This document shows positions 17,639-27,121 of a DNA stretch of 62,442 bases, in pieces. The DNA comes from Rhodoplanes serenus (lineage in GTDB: Bacteria; Pseudomonadota; Alphaproteobacteria; Rhizobiales; Xanthobacteraceae), in assembly GCA_945893145.1 (NCBI GenBank), contig CAMDDZ010000028.1:1-62442 (forward strand). Reading direction: 5' to 3'. The translations under genes were made by a program, and so were the position numbers. The notes under the pieces are model-generated. The model was not told the DNA's origin. It did not search any database and saw only the letters and a list, made by a program, of their open reading frames with translations. The number at the start of each line of letters is the position of its first letter. Position 1 is the stretch's first letter.

Positions 17639-17668
17639 TGCTTTGACAATCCTGCGTGCTTTGACAAT
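17639..17668 (+). repeat. Tandem 12-bp direct repeat TGCTTTGACAAT
   Basis: Two exact copies start 18 bp apart (17639 and 17657) in the leader of the histidine-kinase gene. Each contains TTGACA, the sigma-70 -35 hexamer. They could be alternative promoters or binding sites for a regulator. Confidence 0.5.
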
Positions 17669-17735
17669 TGAGTCGAGGCGCGCTTTTTCCTAGGTTGCCA
17701 ATCCGTCCCGCGCGGGGGCGCGTTGCGGAGCCTTG

Positions 17736-19979
17736 ATGCAGCGACTGTACCGGTTGCTTGCTCAGCCACTCGGCCTGATTCGAGATCCTGCGGCGCCCGC
17801 CGGTAGCGCGGAGCGCCCGTTGCGCGTGTTGCTGTTGGCTTCGTTCTTACTGCCGGTGGTGCTGCTCGCCCTCGCGTCGGCGATCTCCTACCGGGAGCAC
17901 TTCGAAGACGCGCGCGACCGGTTGAACCGAAACCTGAACCGGATCACCGAGCACGCCACCAAGGTGTTCGAGACCTTTGAGCTATCGTCGCTCTATCTCG
18001 ACCAGCTGTTGAAAGGCACCTCGGACGACGAAATACGGCGCAACGAGCAAGGCTTCAGCCAACAGCTCAAGATCGTCGCCACCAGCTTGCCGCAGCTTCG
18101 CGACCTCTGGGTGGTCGATGCCGAAGGCCGGCCCGTGGTATCGGGCACGATCTACCCGATGCCGGCGCTCGACGTATCAGACCGCGACTACTTCCTGGCC
18201 CAGAAGAACAAGGAGGTGACCGACACGTACATCAGTGGCGTGTTGAGCGCGCGTGTTGGCGCCTCGAAGTTTTTCGTCATCAGCCGCCGCCGCGAGACCG
18301 CGGGCCGCTTCGCCGGCGTGACCATCGTGTCAATCGCGCCTGAATATTTCGCCGAATATTACTCTCAACTTCCGGTGAGCGAGAACAATAGCGCAGCGCT
18401 GATCCGCCGCGACGGCACCGTTCTGGCACGCTATCCCGATCTGCCGAACGCGCCCGAGAAGCTCCCTCCGAATGGAGCATTCATGCAGGAGTTGCGCGCC
18501 CATCCCGACAAGGGCTCGGTTACCAGCCGCTCGTCGTTCGACGGCGTCGAGCGCACCTTCGCGTATCGCAAATTGCCACGCTACGAGGTCTATGTGGTGG
18601 CATCGTTTTCAACTGCATCGGTGCTCGAAACCTGGCTCACCGCCATGTCGCGTCACCTGATCTTCGGTATCCCGGCGACGCTCGCGCTGATCGGGCTTTC
18701 CGTCGTGGCGCTGCACCGCACGCAACGGCTGGAACGCGAGGTGGCCCGGCGCGAAGCCACCGAAAATGCGCTCCGGCAGTCGCAGAAGATGGAAGCAGTG
18801 GGCCGGCTTTCCGGTGGCATCGCGCACGACTTCAATAACATGTTGACCGTCATCATGGGCAACATCGACATGGCGCTGCGGCGGATCGAGGACAAAAGCT
18901 TTGCCGAACAGCCGGGCCGGATGCAGCGCCTGCTCGATTCCGCGCGTCAGGCTTCCGAGCGAGCGGCAATGCTGGTCCAGCGCCTGCTGGCGTTCTCCCG
19001 GCAGCATCCGCAGGAGGTCAAGGCGGTCGACCTCAATCGCCTGGTCCAGAGCATGTCGGAGCTGCTTCGCCGCACGATCGGCGAAACCATCACAATCGAG
19101 ACCGTGCTGGCGGGTGGCCTGTGGCGGATCGCGGTCGATCCAAACCAACTCGAGAACGCCATCGTCAATCTCGCGGTCAACGCGCGCGACGCCATGCCGG
19201 AGGGCGGCCGCCTCACGATCGAAACCGTCAACGCCTATCTCGACGAACCTTATGCGGCGGCTCACGCCGACGAAGTCGTGCAGGGCCAGTACGTCATGGT
19301 CGCGATCAGCGATACCGGCAGCGGCATGAGCCGGGAGGTGGTGGAGCAGGCCTTCGAGCCGTTCTTCACCACCAAGCCAATCGGCATGGGAACTGGTCTC
19401 GGGCTCAGCATGGTCTATGGCTTCGCCAAGCAATCCGGCGGGCACGTCAAGATCTACAGTGAGATCGGCGAAGGCACGACCATCAAGCTCTATTTCCCAC
19501 GGCTCAACGAGCAACGCGCGGTTCCGGCGTGGACCAACGAGGAGCGCGCCATGCCTCGTCCTGCGGCGCGCGCCAAGGCGGCAGAGACCATTCTGCTGGT
19601 CGAGGATGATGCCGACGTGCGAGGCTTCGGCACCGATGTGCTACGCGACCACGGCTACCAGGTGCTGATCGCAGGCGACGCCGCAGGCGCTCTCAAAGTG
19701 ATCGCAACAGAAACGAAGATCGACCTTTTGTTCACCGACGTGGTGTTGCCCGGCGGAATGAACGGCCGGCAACTCGCGACCGAAGCGGCGCACCTTCGTC
19801 CAAGCCTGAAGGTGCTCCACGCCACCGGCTACACCCGCAACGCCATCATCCACCACGGCCGGCTCGATGCCGACGTCGAACTTTTGACCAAGCCGTTCAG
19901 CGCGGATGCGCTGCTGCGCAAAGTGCGGCAGATGCTCGATGGGCAACAAACGCGCACACCGGCCGGCCCACCAAACTGA
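17736..19979 (+). CDS. Hybrid sensor histidine kinase with Cache sensor and C-terminal receiver
   Basis: A 747-residue membrane signalling protein. Residues about 30-50 form the first membrane helix; 51-290 form a periplasmic double-Cache-like ligand domain (WVVDAEGRPVVSG, DRDYF and YISGVLSARVG are typical); a second helix lies near 298-320. The HisKA domain carries the phosphoacceptor His364 in GGIAHDFNNML, followed by an HATPase domain with GTGLGLSMVYGFAKQSGG, and a receiver domain from about 627 with phosphoacceptor Asp668 in FTDVVLPGG. There is no output domain in this protein and no separate regulator next door. ATG 17736 follows GGAG; the preceding TTG is less likely. Confidence 0.93.
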   Translation: MQRLYRLLAQPLGLIRDPAAPAGSAERPLRVLLLASFLLPVVLLALASAISYREHFEDARDRLNRNLNRITEHATKVFETFELSSLYLDQLLKGTSDDEIRRNEQGFSQQLKIVATSLPQLRDLWVVDAEGRPVVSGTIYPMPALDVSDRDYFLAQKNKEVTDTYISGVLSARVGASKFFVISRRRETAGRFAGVTIVSIAPEYFAEYYSQLPVSENNSAALIRRDGTVLARYPDLPNAPEKLPPNGAFMQELRAHPDKGSVTSRSSFDGVERTFAYRKLPRYEVYVVASFSTASVLETWLTAMSRHLIFGIPATLALIGLSVVALHRTQRLEREVARREATENALRQSQKMEAVGRLSGGIAHDFNNMLTVIMGNIDMALRRIEDKSFAEQPGRMQRLLDSARQASERAAMLVQRLLAFSRQHPQEVKAVDLNRLVQSMSELLRRTIGETITIETVLAGGLWRIAVDPNQLENAIVNLAVNARDAMPEGGRLTIETVNAYLDEPYAAAHADEVVQGQYVMVAISDTGSGMSREVVEQAFEPFFTTKPIGMGTGLGLSMVYGFAKQSGGHVKIYSEIGEGTTIKLYFPRLNEQRAVPAWTNEERAMPRPAARAKAAETILLVEDDADVRGFGTDVLRDHGYQVLIAGDAAGALKVIATETKIDLLFTDVVLPGGMNGRQLATEAAHLRPSLKVLHATGYTRNAIIHHGRLDADVELLTKPFSADALLRKVRQMLDGQQTRTPAGPPN

Positions 19980-20092
19980 ATACGGCTGCAAGCAGGCGCT
20001 TACTTTCGCATATTGCTGTGGAACTCGTCACATTCGGAACCAATCCAAAGGAGACGAGTTTTCCCCGGCTCGGGGGCGAACAGGAGAATGAT

Positions 20093-20512
20093 ATGTCCGC
20101 TGTCGCCGTCCGCGCCCTGTTCCGCTCACATCCGGAGCGGCCCGCCCACACCGAGCCGATGAGTCGTTGCATCGACGCTTGTTTCAATTGCGTCGAGACC
20201 TGCACCGCCTGCGCCGACGCCTGTCTGTCGGAGCGCGAGATCGGGCATCTGGTCGCCTGCATCCGGCTCAATTTGGATTGCGCCGCCGTGTGCAACGCGA
20301 CCGGCAATATCCTGTCGCGCTCCAACAAGGCGGGCCACCGCCAACTCCTGGAAGCGCAGCTTGCCAACACCATTGCGTTCTGCCGCACCTGCGCGACCGA
20401 ATGCGCCCATCATGCCGAAATACACCGACATTGCCGCGTCTGCGCCGAGGCCTGCGCGGCGTGCGCGGAAGCCTGCAACGACATGCTTTCGGCCATGCGG
20501 ATGCCGGCGTAA
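20093..20512 (+). CDS. Four-helix-bundle copper-binding protein (DUF326/Csp-like)
   Basis: A 139-residue protein with 17 cysteines, mostly as CxxC and CxxxC along helices (CIDACFNCVETCTACADAC; CRTCATECAHH; CRVCAEACAACAEAC). This is the arrangement of the copper storage proteins and DUF326 family, in which a four-helix bundle is lined with Cys that hold many Cu(I) ions. No signal peptide is present, so it resembles the cytosolic Csp3 type. The start at 20093 follows CAGGAGAATGAT; an upstream ATG at 20018 would add an unlikely leader. It probably protects against copper or stores it. Confidence 0.88.
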   Translation: MSAVAVRALFRSHPERPAHTEPMSRCIDACFNCVETCTACADACLSEREIGHLVACIRLNLDCAAVCNATGNILSRSNKAGHRQLLEAQLANTIAFCRTCATECAHHAEIHRHCRVCAEACAACAEACNDMLSAMRMPA

Positions 20513-20592
20513 ACACGCCTGCATCAATTACCGGAACAGTGCCAAGCGAGCAGCGAACCGATCGCTGCTCGCTTTCGCGTTCGGCGCGGTCT

Positions 20593-20985
20593 TTAAGCCT
20601 TGCTGCGGCCGTCCAGCGAAAAGGCGCCGGCCCCGCTGACAAACAGCGCGAGGCAGCCGCCGGCAATCGCGACGTTCTTCAGGAAGTGATTGAGCTGATT
20701 GCCATCGGCAAAATTCATATGCGCGAAGCCCGCGGCAACGATCACGAAGGCCGCGACGGCGAGCGCGACGAGGCGCGTTTGCCAGCCGATAATCAGCAAG
20801 ATCGCACAGATCACCTCGAACGCTTCGGTCACCGGAGCCATGATATTCGGCGACGGAATGCCGAGCCGGCCGAAATAGGCGATCGTTGCGTCGTAGCCCT
20901 TGAACTTGTTGTAGGCCGCGATCAGCAGCAGCGCGGCCAAGAGAATCCGCCCGATGACGAGCGCGACGTTGTTTAAGCCTGACAT
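20593..20985 (-). CDS. DoxX-family membrane protein
   Basis: A 130-residue inner-membrane protein with four predicted helices. The family pattern is clear: GRILLAALLLIAAYNKFKGY at the start, then EAFEVICAILLIIGWQTRL, and the terminal NFLKN-like NHFLKNVAIAGGCLALF. DoxX proteins are linked to thiosulfate:quinone oxidoreductase in archaea and to thiol stress complexes in others; the role here is unknown. It converges with the copper-binding gene. Confidence 0.88.
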   Translation of the reverse strand: MSGLNNVALVIGRILLAALLLIAAYNKFKGYDATIAYFGRLGIPSPNIMAPVTEAFEVICAILLIIGWQTRLVALAVAAFVIVAAGFAHMNFADGNQLNHFLKNVAIAGGCLALFVSGAGAFSLDGRSKA

Positions 20986-21095
20986 GTTTGCCTCCCCAGC
21001 AGAGGCAAGGATTCTGCCACCAAAATCGGCGCTGGGGCAACGGCCGTTCCATCACGGGAACCGGCGGCGCGTGGGAACCTGCCCGCGCGCGCCGC

Positions 21096-22100
21096 TCAGG
21101 CGCGCACGACCTCCTGGTCGATGGCGCCAAAGATCGAGCGGCCTTGCGCGTCGTTCATTTCGATGCGCACGCGATCGCCGAAGTTGAGGAACGGCGTCTT
21201 CGGTGCGCCGTGCAGGATGGTTTCGACCGTGCGGATTTCGGCGATGCAGGAATAGCCGACGCCTTCGGGAACCGGCTTGCCCGGTCCACCGTCGGCGTCG
21301 CGATTCGACACCGTGCCGGAGCCGACGATGGCGCCGCCCATCAGCGGCCGCGTCTTCACCGCATGCGCAATCAGCGTCGGGAAGTCGAAGGTCATATCGA
21401 CGCCAGCATTCGGCCAGCCGAACGGCTTGCCATTGATCTGGCTGAGCAGCGGCAAAAGCACCTTTTTGCCGTCGAACGCGGGCCCAAGCTCGTCGGGCGT
21501 GACCGCGACAGGCGAAAACGCGGTCTGTCCTTTGCTCTGCAGGAAGCCAAAGCCCTTGTTGAGCTCACCGGGAATGAGATTGCGCAGGCTGACGTCGTTG
21601 ACCAGCATCAAGAGCTTGATCGCGGACGCGGTGTCGGCCGGCTTCGCGCCCTGCGGCACGTCGGTGACCACGACCGCGACTTCCGCCTCGAGATCGATGC
21701 CCCAGGCGGTGTCGCCGGCGCGGATCGGATCGCACGGACCGATGAATTCGTCGGAGGCGCCGCGGTACATCAGCGGGTCGGTCCAGAACGTCGCCGGCAC
21801 CTCGACGCCGCGCGACTTGCGCACCAGCGCGACGTGATTGACGTAAGCCGAGCCGTCCGCCCAGCCGAAGCTGCGTGGCAGCGGGCTCGCGCATTTCTTC
21901 GGATCGAACGACAGGTGCGCGATGCGACCGGCTTCGAGCGAATTGGCGATCTCCTGCAGGCGCGGCTCGGCGGCGGCCCAATCGTCGAGCGCCTCGCGCA
22001 ACGTGGGCGCGACCGCGGATGCGTCGGCGGCGCGCGTCAGATCGCGCGACACCACCACCAGCTGCCCATCGCGGCCTGCCTTGAGAGAAGCGAGCTTCAT
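21096..22100 (-). CDS. Fumarylacetoacetate hydrolase family protein, probable fumarylacetoacetase
   Basis: Likely splits fumarylacetoacetate to fumarate and acetoacetate, the last step of homogentisate breakdown. The 334-residue form has the FAH C-terminal domain with the metal-binding acidic cluster near [20 protein letters not shown] and the [11 protein letters not shown] loop near 270-280. The FAH fold also serves other hydratases; the assignment to this step rests on its position: its ATG overlaps the hmgA stop by 4 bp, and maiA is close by. The start at 22100 (MKLASLKAG) fits this overlap. Confidence 0.88.
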   Translation of the reverse strand: MKLASLKAGRDGQLVVVSRDLTRAADASAVAPTLREALDDWAAAEPRLQEIANSLEAGRIAHLSFDPKKCASPLPRSFGWADGSAYVNHVALVRKSRGVEVPATFWTDPLMYRGASDEFIGPCDPIRAGDTAWGIDLEAEVAVVVTDVPQGAKPADTASAIKLLMLVNDVSLRNLIPGELNKGFGFLQSKGQTAFSPVAVTPDELGPAFDGKKVLLPLLSQINGKPFGWPNAGVDMTFDFPTLIAHAVKTRPLMGGAIVGSGTVSNRDADGGPGKPVPEGVGYSCIAEIRTVETILHGAPKTPFLNFGDRVRIEMNDAQGRSIFGAIDQEVVRA

Positions 22101-23407
22101 TTCGGTTTCCGTTGCTTTTTGTTGAAGTGTTTTTTCAGGCCCTTCCAGCAATCCACGTAGTCGTCCTGCCGGGTCGGCAGTTCGGCTGCGTATTTCGTGA
22201 TGCGCTGGCGAAAGCGCGTCTCGAACATGAAGGCGAGCGTGTTGGTGAGCTTGACGGGCTTCAGCTCGGCGTTGCTGGCGCGCTCGAAGGCGTCGCTGTC
22301 GGGCCCATGCGGCAACATCTGATTGTGCAGGCTCACGCCGCCCGGCACAAAGCCTTCGGGCTTGGCGTCGTAGACGCCGTAAACGAGGCCCATGAACTCC
22401 GACATGATGTTGCGGTGATACCAGGGCGGCCGGAACGTATTCTCGGCCACCGCCCAGCGCTCCGGGAAGATCACGAAATCGATGTTGGCGGTGCCGGTGG
22501 TCTCCGACGGCGAGGTCAGCACCGTGAAGATCGACGGATCGGGATGATCGAACAGGATCGAACCGACCGGTGAGAAGCGGCGCAGGTCGTATTTGTAAGG
22601 ATAGTAATTGCCATGCCAGGCGATCACGTCGATCGGCGAATGCGGCACGCGCGTGCGAAACAGCTCACCGCCCCATTTGACGTAGAGCGTGCACGGCTTC
22701 TCGCTGTCCTCGTAGGCCGCAGTGGGGCTCAGGAAGTCCCGCGCATTGGCCAGACAATTGGCGCCGATCGGACCGCGGTCGGGCAGCGTGAACGCGCCGC
22801 CGTAGTTCTCGCACACATAGGCGCGCGCCGGACCGTCGATCAATTCGGCGCGGAAAATCACACCGCGCGGAATGACGCAAATCTCGCCCGGCCCGATTTC
22901 GATGACGCCAAACTCGGTGCGAAACCGGAGCTTGCCTTGCTGCGCGACAATCAGCATTTCGCCGTCGGCGTTGAAAAAGTGTTCGTGCTCCATCGATTTG
23001 GTCACGAGCAGAACGTGGCTCGCCATGCCGGACTGCGCCTCGGCATCGCCCGCCGTCGTCATCGTGAACAGGCCAGTCACGAAGGTCAGCGCCTTTTTCG
23101 GAAGCGGCGTCGGCGACCATCGCAATTGCCCGATCGGCAGATCGCTTTCTCCGTGGGCCGGCGCGGTGCGGATCGCGCCGGTATCGACCTTCTGGAATCG
23201 GCCGGTGTGCCGCACGCTCGCGCGAATGCGATAGAGCCAGCTGCGCTGGTTGGTGGCCTGCGGTGCGGTGAAGGGCGTGCCGGAAAGCTGCTCGGCGTAC
23301 AGCCCGTAGTTCACCTTCTGCGGCGAGTTGCGGCCAACCGGCAACGCCCCGGCGAGCGCTTCGGTTTCAAAGGTGTTGCCGAAGCCGGACATATATTGAG
23401 GCGCCAT
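22097..23407 (-). CDS. hmgA: Homogentisate 1,2-dioxygenase
   Basis: Iron enzyme that opens the ring of homogentisate to maleylacetoacetate in tyrosine and phenylalanine catabolism. The protein opens [18 protein letters not shown] and contains [15 protein letters not shown] and the [18 protein letters not shown] motif with Fe ligands His and Glu, all diagnostic. At 436 residues it is near the usual 430-450. The start at 23407 follows GGAAAGTCGCC; the frame runs 25 codons further upstream but that part overlaps the operator region. First gene of the hmgA-FAH pair, divergent from the MarR regulator. Confidence 0.95.
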   Translation of the reverse strand: MAPQYMSGFGNTFETEALAGALPVGRNSPQKVNYGLYAEQLSGTPFTAPQATNQRSWLYRIRASVRHTGRFQKVDTGAIRTAPAHGESDLPIGQLRWSPTPLPKKALTFVTGLFTMTTAGDAEAQSGMASHVLLVTKSMEHEHFFNADGEMLIVAQQGKLRFRTEFGVIEIGPGEICVIPRGVIFRAELIDGPARAYVCENYGGAFTLPDRGPIGANCLANARDFLSPTAAYEDSEKPCTLYVKWGGELFRTRVPHSPIDVIAWHGNYYPYKYDLRRFSPVGSILFDHPDPSIFTVLTSPSETTGTANIDFVIFPERWAVAENTFRPPWYHRNIMSEFMGLVYGVYDAKPEGFVPGGVSLHNQMLPHGPDSDAFERASNAELKPVKLTNTLAFMFETRFRQRITKYAAELPTRQDDYVDCWKGLKKHFNKKQRKPK

Positions 23408-23456
23408 GGCGACTTTCCCGCACGGGCGAAAATGCCCGGCAATCTGCAAAGAGGTT

Positions 23457-23486
23457 TTAGTTTCGTGTGCAACTAAGATCAATATA
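23457..23486 (-). promoter_or_regulatory. Probable hmgA promoter with overlapping MarR-type operator
   Basis: On the minus strand a TATATT -10-like hexamer (23481-23486) is followed by TTAGTT-N8-AACTAA (23457-23476), a 20-bp inverted repeat at about +1 of hmgA. MarR proteins commonly bind such palindromes, and a marR gene lies divergently at 23643. Repression until homogentisate or a relative is present would be the simplest reading. Confidence 0.5.
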
Positions 23487-23642
23487 GCAGCGTCGCCGAC
23501 ATTACCGTGGAACCAGCCGCCGTAGCCAAATCAAATATCAACCTGCACGCCATTGCAGCGGCCTGCGAGTTTCGCCAAAGTGCGGGCCTCGCGGCAGGTC
23601 CGGCCAACGGATCGCCCGAGCGCCCGGAGGGGGGCTGCGAAC

Positions 23643-24176
23643 GTGATCGACGAGGGTCCGCCCGAAGACGGTGCGGCCGACACGCCTATTGGGCGTGGGG
23701 AATTGGCTGCGCCGCTCAAGCTCGAGCAATTTCTGCCGTATCGGCTCAACGTGGTTGCGAGCCTCGCCTCGCAAGCGTTGTCGCGCATTTATGCCGACCG
23801 TTACGGCATCGGCGTGCCGGAATGGCGCGTGCTGGTGACGCTTGGCCAATTCGGCATGATGACCGGCAAAGCGGTCGGCGCGCACAGCCACATGCACAAA
23901 ACCAAAGTCTCGCGCGCGGTTGCGCTGCTGGAAAAGCGCAAGATGATCGGGCGGCGCGCCAACCGGGCGGATTTGCGCGAATCGTTCCTCTCGCTGACGC
24001 CGTCCGGCCGCGCCATTTACGAGGATCTGGCTCCCATCGCGCTCAATTTCGCCAAGCGCCTCGCCGAGGCGGTCGACCCCTGCGACCGCGAAGCCTTCGA
24101 GCGCGCAATCGACCGGCTGATCGACCGTTCCGCCGAGCTGTCTGCCGAGATCGCCCGCAGCCGGCGTGGATCATGA
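23643..24176 (+). CDS. MarR-family transcriptional regulator, candidate repressor of the homogentisate genes
   Basis: A 177-residue winged-helix regulator. The fold is seen from about residue 30: PYRLNVVASLASQALSRIY, the recognition helix HKTKVSRAVALLEKRKMI, and the wing NRADLRESFLSLTPSGR, a classic MarR D/E-R-S-x-x-L-T-x-x-G. I chose the GTG at 23643 because GGAGGGGGG lies at the right distance; the upstream ATG reading has no such site. Its gene faces hmgA and precedes maiA, which supports a pathway-specific role. Confidence 0.88.
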   Translation: MIDEGPPEDGAADTPIGRGELAAPLKLEQFLPYRLNVVASLASQALSRIYADRYGIGVPEWRVLVTLGQFGMMTGKAVGAHSHMHKTKVSRAVALLEKRKMIGRRANRADLRESFLSLTPSGRAIYEDLAPIALNFAKRLAEAVDPCDREAFERAIDRLIDRSAELSAEIARSRRGS

Positions 24177-24245
24177 TCCGATTCTATTGATCCTCCTCAT
24201 GGTTTAGGATGCTGGCTGCAAAACGCACCTCAGCCGGGAACCCGC

Positions 24246-24881
24246 ATGAAGCTCTACACCTTTTTCCGCTCGTCAGCCGCCTACCGGGTGCGCATCGCGC
24301 TCAACCTCAAGGGCATTACGACCGAGCAAGCCTTCATCCATCTCACCAAAGAAGGTGGCCGCCAGCACGCGGCGGATTATCGCGCCGTCAATCCGCAGCG
24401 ACGGGTGCCGGCGCTGGTGCTGGATTCCGGCGGCGTGCTGCTGCAATCGCCTGCCATCATCGAATATCTCGATGAGGTTCACCCCAAGCCGCCACTGCTG
24501 CCGGCCGATCCGGTCGAGCGCGCCAAGGTCCGCGCTTTCGCCGACATCATCGGCTGCGACATCCATCCGCTGAACAATCTCGCGCCGCTGCAATATCTGC
24601 GACGCGAATTGAAGCACGAGCAGCCCGCGATCGACGCCTGGTATCATCACTGGATTCTGGAGGGCTTCGCGGCGCTCGAATCAATGATCCGGCCGGGGCC
24701 CTATTGCTTCGGCCGCGACGTCACGCTCGCCGACATTTTCCTCGTGCCGCAGATGTACAACGCGCGGCGGCTGAAGGCGCCGCTCGATAAATTCCCGAAG
24801 CTCATCGCCGCCGACGCGGAGTGTCTCAAGCACCCGGCGTTTGACAAGGCACGGCCGGAAAATCAACCCGACGCCGAGTGA
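24246..24881 (+). CDS. maiA: Maleylacetoacetate isomerase (zeta-class GST)
   Basis: Glutathione-dependent enzyme that turns maleylacetoacetate into fumarylacetoacetate, the step between HmgA and fumarylacetoacetase. The 211-residue protein begins MKLYTFFRSSAAYRVRIALN; the SSAAYRVRI motif with the catalytic Ser-Ser is diagnostic of zeta GSTs, and QSPAIIEYLDE and TLADIFLVPQMYNARR follow. It lies 69 bp after the MarR gene and overlaps the next gene by 4 bp. Confidence 0.94.
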   Translation: MKLYTFFRSSAAYRVRIALNLKGITTEQAFIHLTKEGGRQHAADYRAVNPQRRVPALVLDSGGVLLQSPAIIEYLDEVHPKPPLLPADPVERAKVRAFADIIGCDIHPLNNLAPLQYLRRELKHEQPAIDAWYHHWILEGFAALESMIRPGPYCFGRDVTLADIFLVPQMYNARRLKAPLDKFPKLIAADAECLKHPAFDKARPENQPDAE

Positions 24882-25882
24882 CGGCACGGCGGGAGGCTGC
24901 TACAACGCGCCTCCTTGGCGCGTCCTTGGCGCCTCCCCTCTCCCGCCTCAAAGACATCGTCGTGGCCACCACCACCCATCTCGGCCGAGTCATATTCTGG
25001 ATGACCGGCGCGCTGATCTCGTTCTCGGTCAGCGCGGTCGCGGTCCGCGCGCTGTCGCGCGCGCTAAACGTGTTCGAGATCCTGTCGATCCGCTCCGGCG
25101 CCGGCCTGCTGATCCTGTCGGCGCTCTTGCTGTTGCGTCCGGAGCTACGGCAGGCGTTGCGGCTGCGCCGCATGGGCATGCACGCGCTGCGCAACAGCCT
25201 GCATTTCATCGGCCAATACAGCTGGGCGCTGGCGGTGACGCTGTTGCCGTTCGCAACCGTGTTCGCGCTCGAATTCACCACGCCCGTCTGGGTGGCGCTG
25301 CTGGCGATTCCGCTGTTACACGAGCGCATGACAGGACCGCGCATCGGCAGCGTGATCCTGGGCTTCCTCGGCGTGCTGGTGATTGTGCGGCCGGGCCTTT
25401 CGAGCTTCGAGCCCATGACGTTTCTGGTGCTGTTTGCCGCCGTGTTGTTTGCGATGTCGTTGATCGCCACCAAGAGCCTGACTCGCGACGTCAGCACATT
25501 TGCGATCATCTTCTGGATGAACCTCATGCAGCTGCCGATGGCGCTGGCCGGCAGCGATCCGCTGTTTCCGTTACGGCTGACCGCCGACCTGGTGCTGCCG
25601 ACGATCGCGCTTGGCGTCGTCGGCGTCACCTCGCACTTCTGCCTCACGCAAGCATTCCGCTCCGGCGACGCCAGCATGGTGGTGCCGCTCGACTTCCTGC
25701 GCATCCCGCTGATCGCGCTGGTCGGCTGGATGTTCTACGGCGAGGCGCTCGACGTTTTCGTGTTCGCAGGCGCCGGCCTGATCATTTGTGGCGTGCTCTG
25801 GAACCTGCACGCCGAATCGCGGCGGTTGCGCGCGCCGCCCACCGGCCTGGGCCCTGAAAAGGCAACAGTCCCTGACGCTTGA
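24878..25882 (+). CDS. DMT-superfamily (EamA) transporter
   Basis: An inner-membrane transporter with ten predicted helices in two EamA repeats (about residues 35-165 and 180-320 of 334). Members export metabolites such as amino acids; the substrate here is unknown. The GTG at 24878 overlaps the maiA stop (GTGA), giving translational coupling; an alternative GTG 81 bp later would remove a polar 27-residue leader and give a more usual 306-residue length. Coupling to maiA suggests a link with aromatic amino-acid metabolism. It has a paralogue at 44421. Confidence 0.85.
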   Translation: MTARREAATTRLLGASLAPPLSRLKDIVVATTTHLGRVIFWMTGALISFSVSAVAVRALSRALNVFEILSIRSGAGLLILSALLLLRPELRQALRLRRMGMHALRNSLHFIGQYSWALAVTLLPFATVFALEFTTPVWVALLAIPLLHERMTGPRIGSVILGFLGVLVIVRPGLSSFEPMTFLVLFAAVLFAMSLIATKSLTRDVSTFAIIFWMNLMQLPMALAGSDPLFPLRLTADLVLPTIALGVVGVTSHFCLTQAFRSGDASMVVPLDFLRIPLIALVGWMFYGEALDVFVFAGAGLIICGVLWNLHAESRRLRAPPTGLGPEKATVPDA

Positions 25883-25979
25883 CGCCGGAACCGGCCAGCC
25901 TTCACACTTTGGACACGTTTGACGACTCATCGTCACGCTTGCACAGCGAAAAGCAGCGCCCAAGCGCCGCTCACCGGGG

Positions 25980-27104
25980 ATGGGGATGGCAATGAATTCG
26001 ACCCTGTGTCGCACGCTCGCGCCGGCCGTTCTGGTGCTCGCGGTCGTGCTTCCGGCGCAGGCGCAGGCCCCGCAATCTCAGGCCTGCGTGCGGCTGGAAT
26101 CCCAGCTTGCCTCATTCGATCGCAGCACCAACGATCCATCGCGTGTCGACCAGGTCAAGCGCTACGAAGACGCGCTCAGCAAACAACAGGGCGAGGTGGA
26201 ACGGCTCAGCGCGCAATCGAAGCGCCTGAACTGCGAGGGCGGCTTCTTTGTCCTGTTCGGTGGCCAAGCGCCGCAATGCGGGCCGATCAACAACCAGCTT
26301 CAGCAGATGCGCGCCAACGTGGAGCGCATCCAGGCCGACCTGGCGCGCCTGCAAGGCGCCAACGGGCCCGAGCAGCAGGCGCAGCGCCGCGCCATTCTGG
26401 TTGCGCTGTCGCAGAACGATTGCGGTCCGCAGTACCGCGCCCAGGTGGCGGCGACCCAGCCAAGCCAGGGATTCTTTGAATCGCTGTTTGGCTCGACCTC
26501 GATCCTCGCACCGGTCACGCCAGGAGACGTTCCCACCGCGCCCGCCGGCACCTTCCGCACGCTCTGCGTGCGCACCTGCGATGGCTATTACTATCCGATC
26601 TCGTTCGCGACCGTGCCGGCGCGCTTTGCCGATGACTTGCGGACCTGCCAGCGCGCCTGCCCGGCCGCGGAAGTCCAGCTGTACTCGCACCGCAATCCGG
26701 GCGAGGACGTGAACCAGGCGGTCTCAATGACCACGCAGACGCCCTACACCGCCTTGCCGACCGCCTTCAAATACCGCCAGGCGTTCGACGCGGCGTGTAG
26801 TTGCCGCAAACCCGGTGAGACCTGGGCGCAGGCACTCAAGCCGATCGAAGACAGCACCATCGAGCGTGGCGACATCGTGGTGAACGAGGAAGCCGCCCGG
26901 CGGCTCTCGCAGCCGGCGCCAACGGGGCCTGCTGCGCGCACCAACACCCGGCCGGATCAGCGCCCACCAGCGGCTGTCACAACGCCGGCCGCCGCACCTA
27001 CGGCTGCGGCTGCCGAAACCAGCGTGATTGAAGAGGGGTCGGCGGCGCCCGATCCCAAGCGCAAGGTGCGCTCGGTCGGCCCGACGTTCCTGCCGACGCG
27101 GTAA
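25980..27104 (+). CDS. DUF2865-containing exported protein
   Basis: A 374-residue protein of the DUF2865 family, common in Hyphomicrobiales and of unknown function. It has a signal peptide (residues 1-30, ending AQAQA), a coiled region around 55-145 with regular Gln/Leu heptads, the conserved Cys-rich core FRTLCVRTCDGYYYPISFAT with the downstream CQRACP and CSCRKP, and a Pro/Ala-rich tail. Three in-frame ATGs occur at 25980, 25986 and 25992; the last has the best-placed GGGGA. The gene converges with nadE over a palindromic repeat. Confidence 0.82.
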   Translation: MGMAMNSTLCRTLAPAVLVLAVVLPAQAQAPQSQACVRLESQLASFDRSTNDPSRVDQVKRYEDALSKQQGEVERLSAQSKRLNCEGGFFVLFGGQAPQCGPINNQLQQMRANVERIQADLARLQGANGPEQQAQRRAILVALSQNDCGPQYRAQVAATQPSQGFFESLFGSTSILAPVTPGDVPTAPAGTFRTLCVRTCDGYYYPISFATVPARFADDLRTCQRACPAAEVQLYSHRNPGEDVNQAVSMTTQTPYTALPTAFKYRQAFDAACSCRKPGETWAQALKPIEDSTIERGDIVVNEEAARRLSQPAPTGPAARTNTRPDQRPPAAVTTPAAAPTAAAAETSVIEEGSAAPDPKRKVRSVGPTFLPTR

Positions 27105-27121
27105 CGCAAGCTTTCTTGTCT

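Noticed and set aside
20167..20976. 269-codon plus-strand frame through the copper-protein and DoxX genes
   Set aside because: Out of frame with the Cys-rich protein and antisense to DoxX; only shadow composition.
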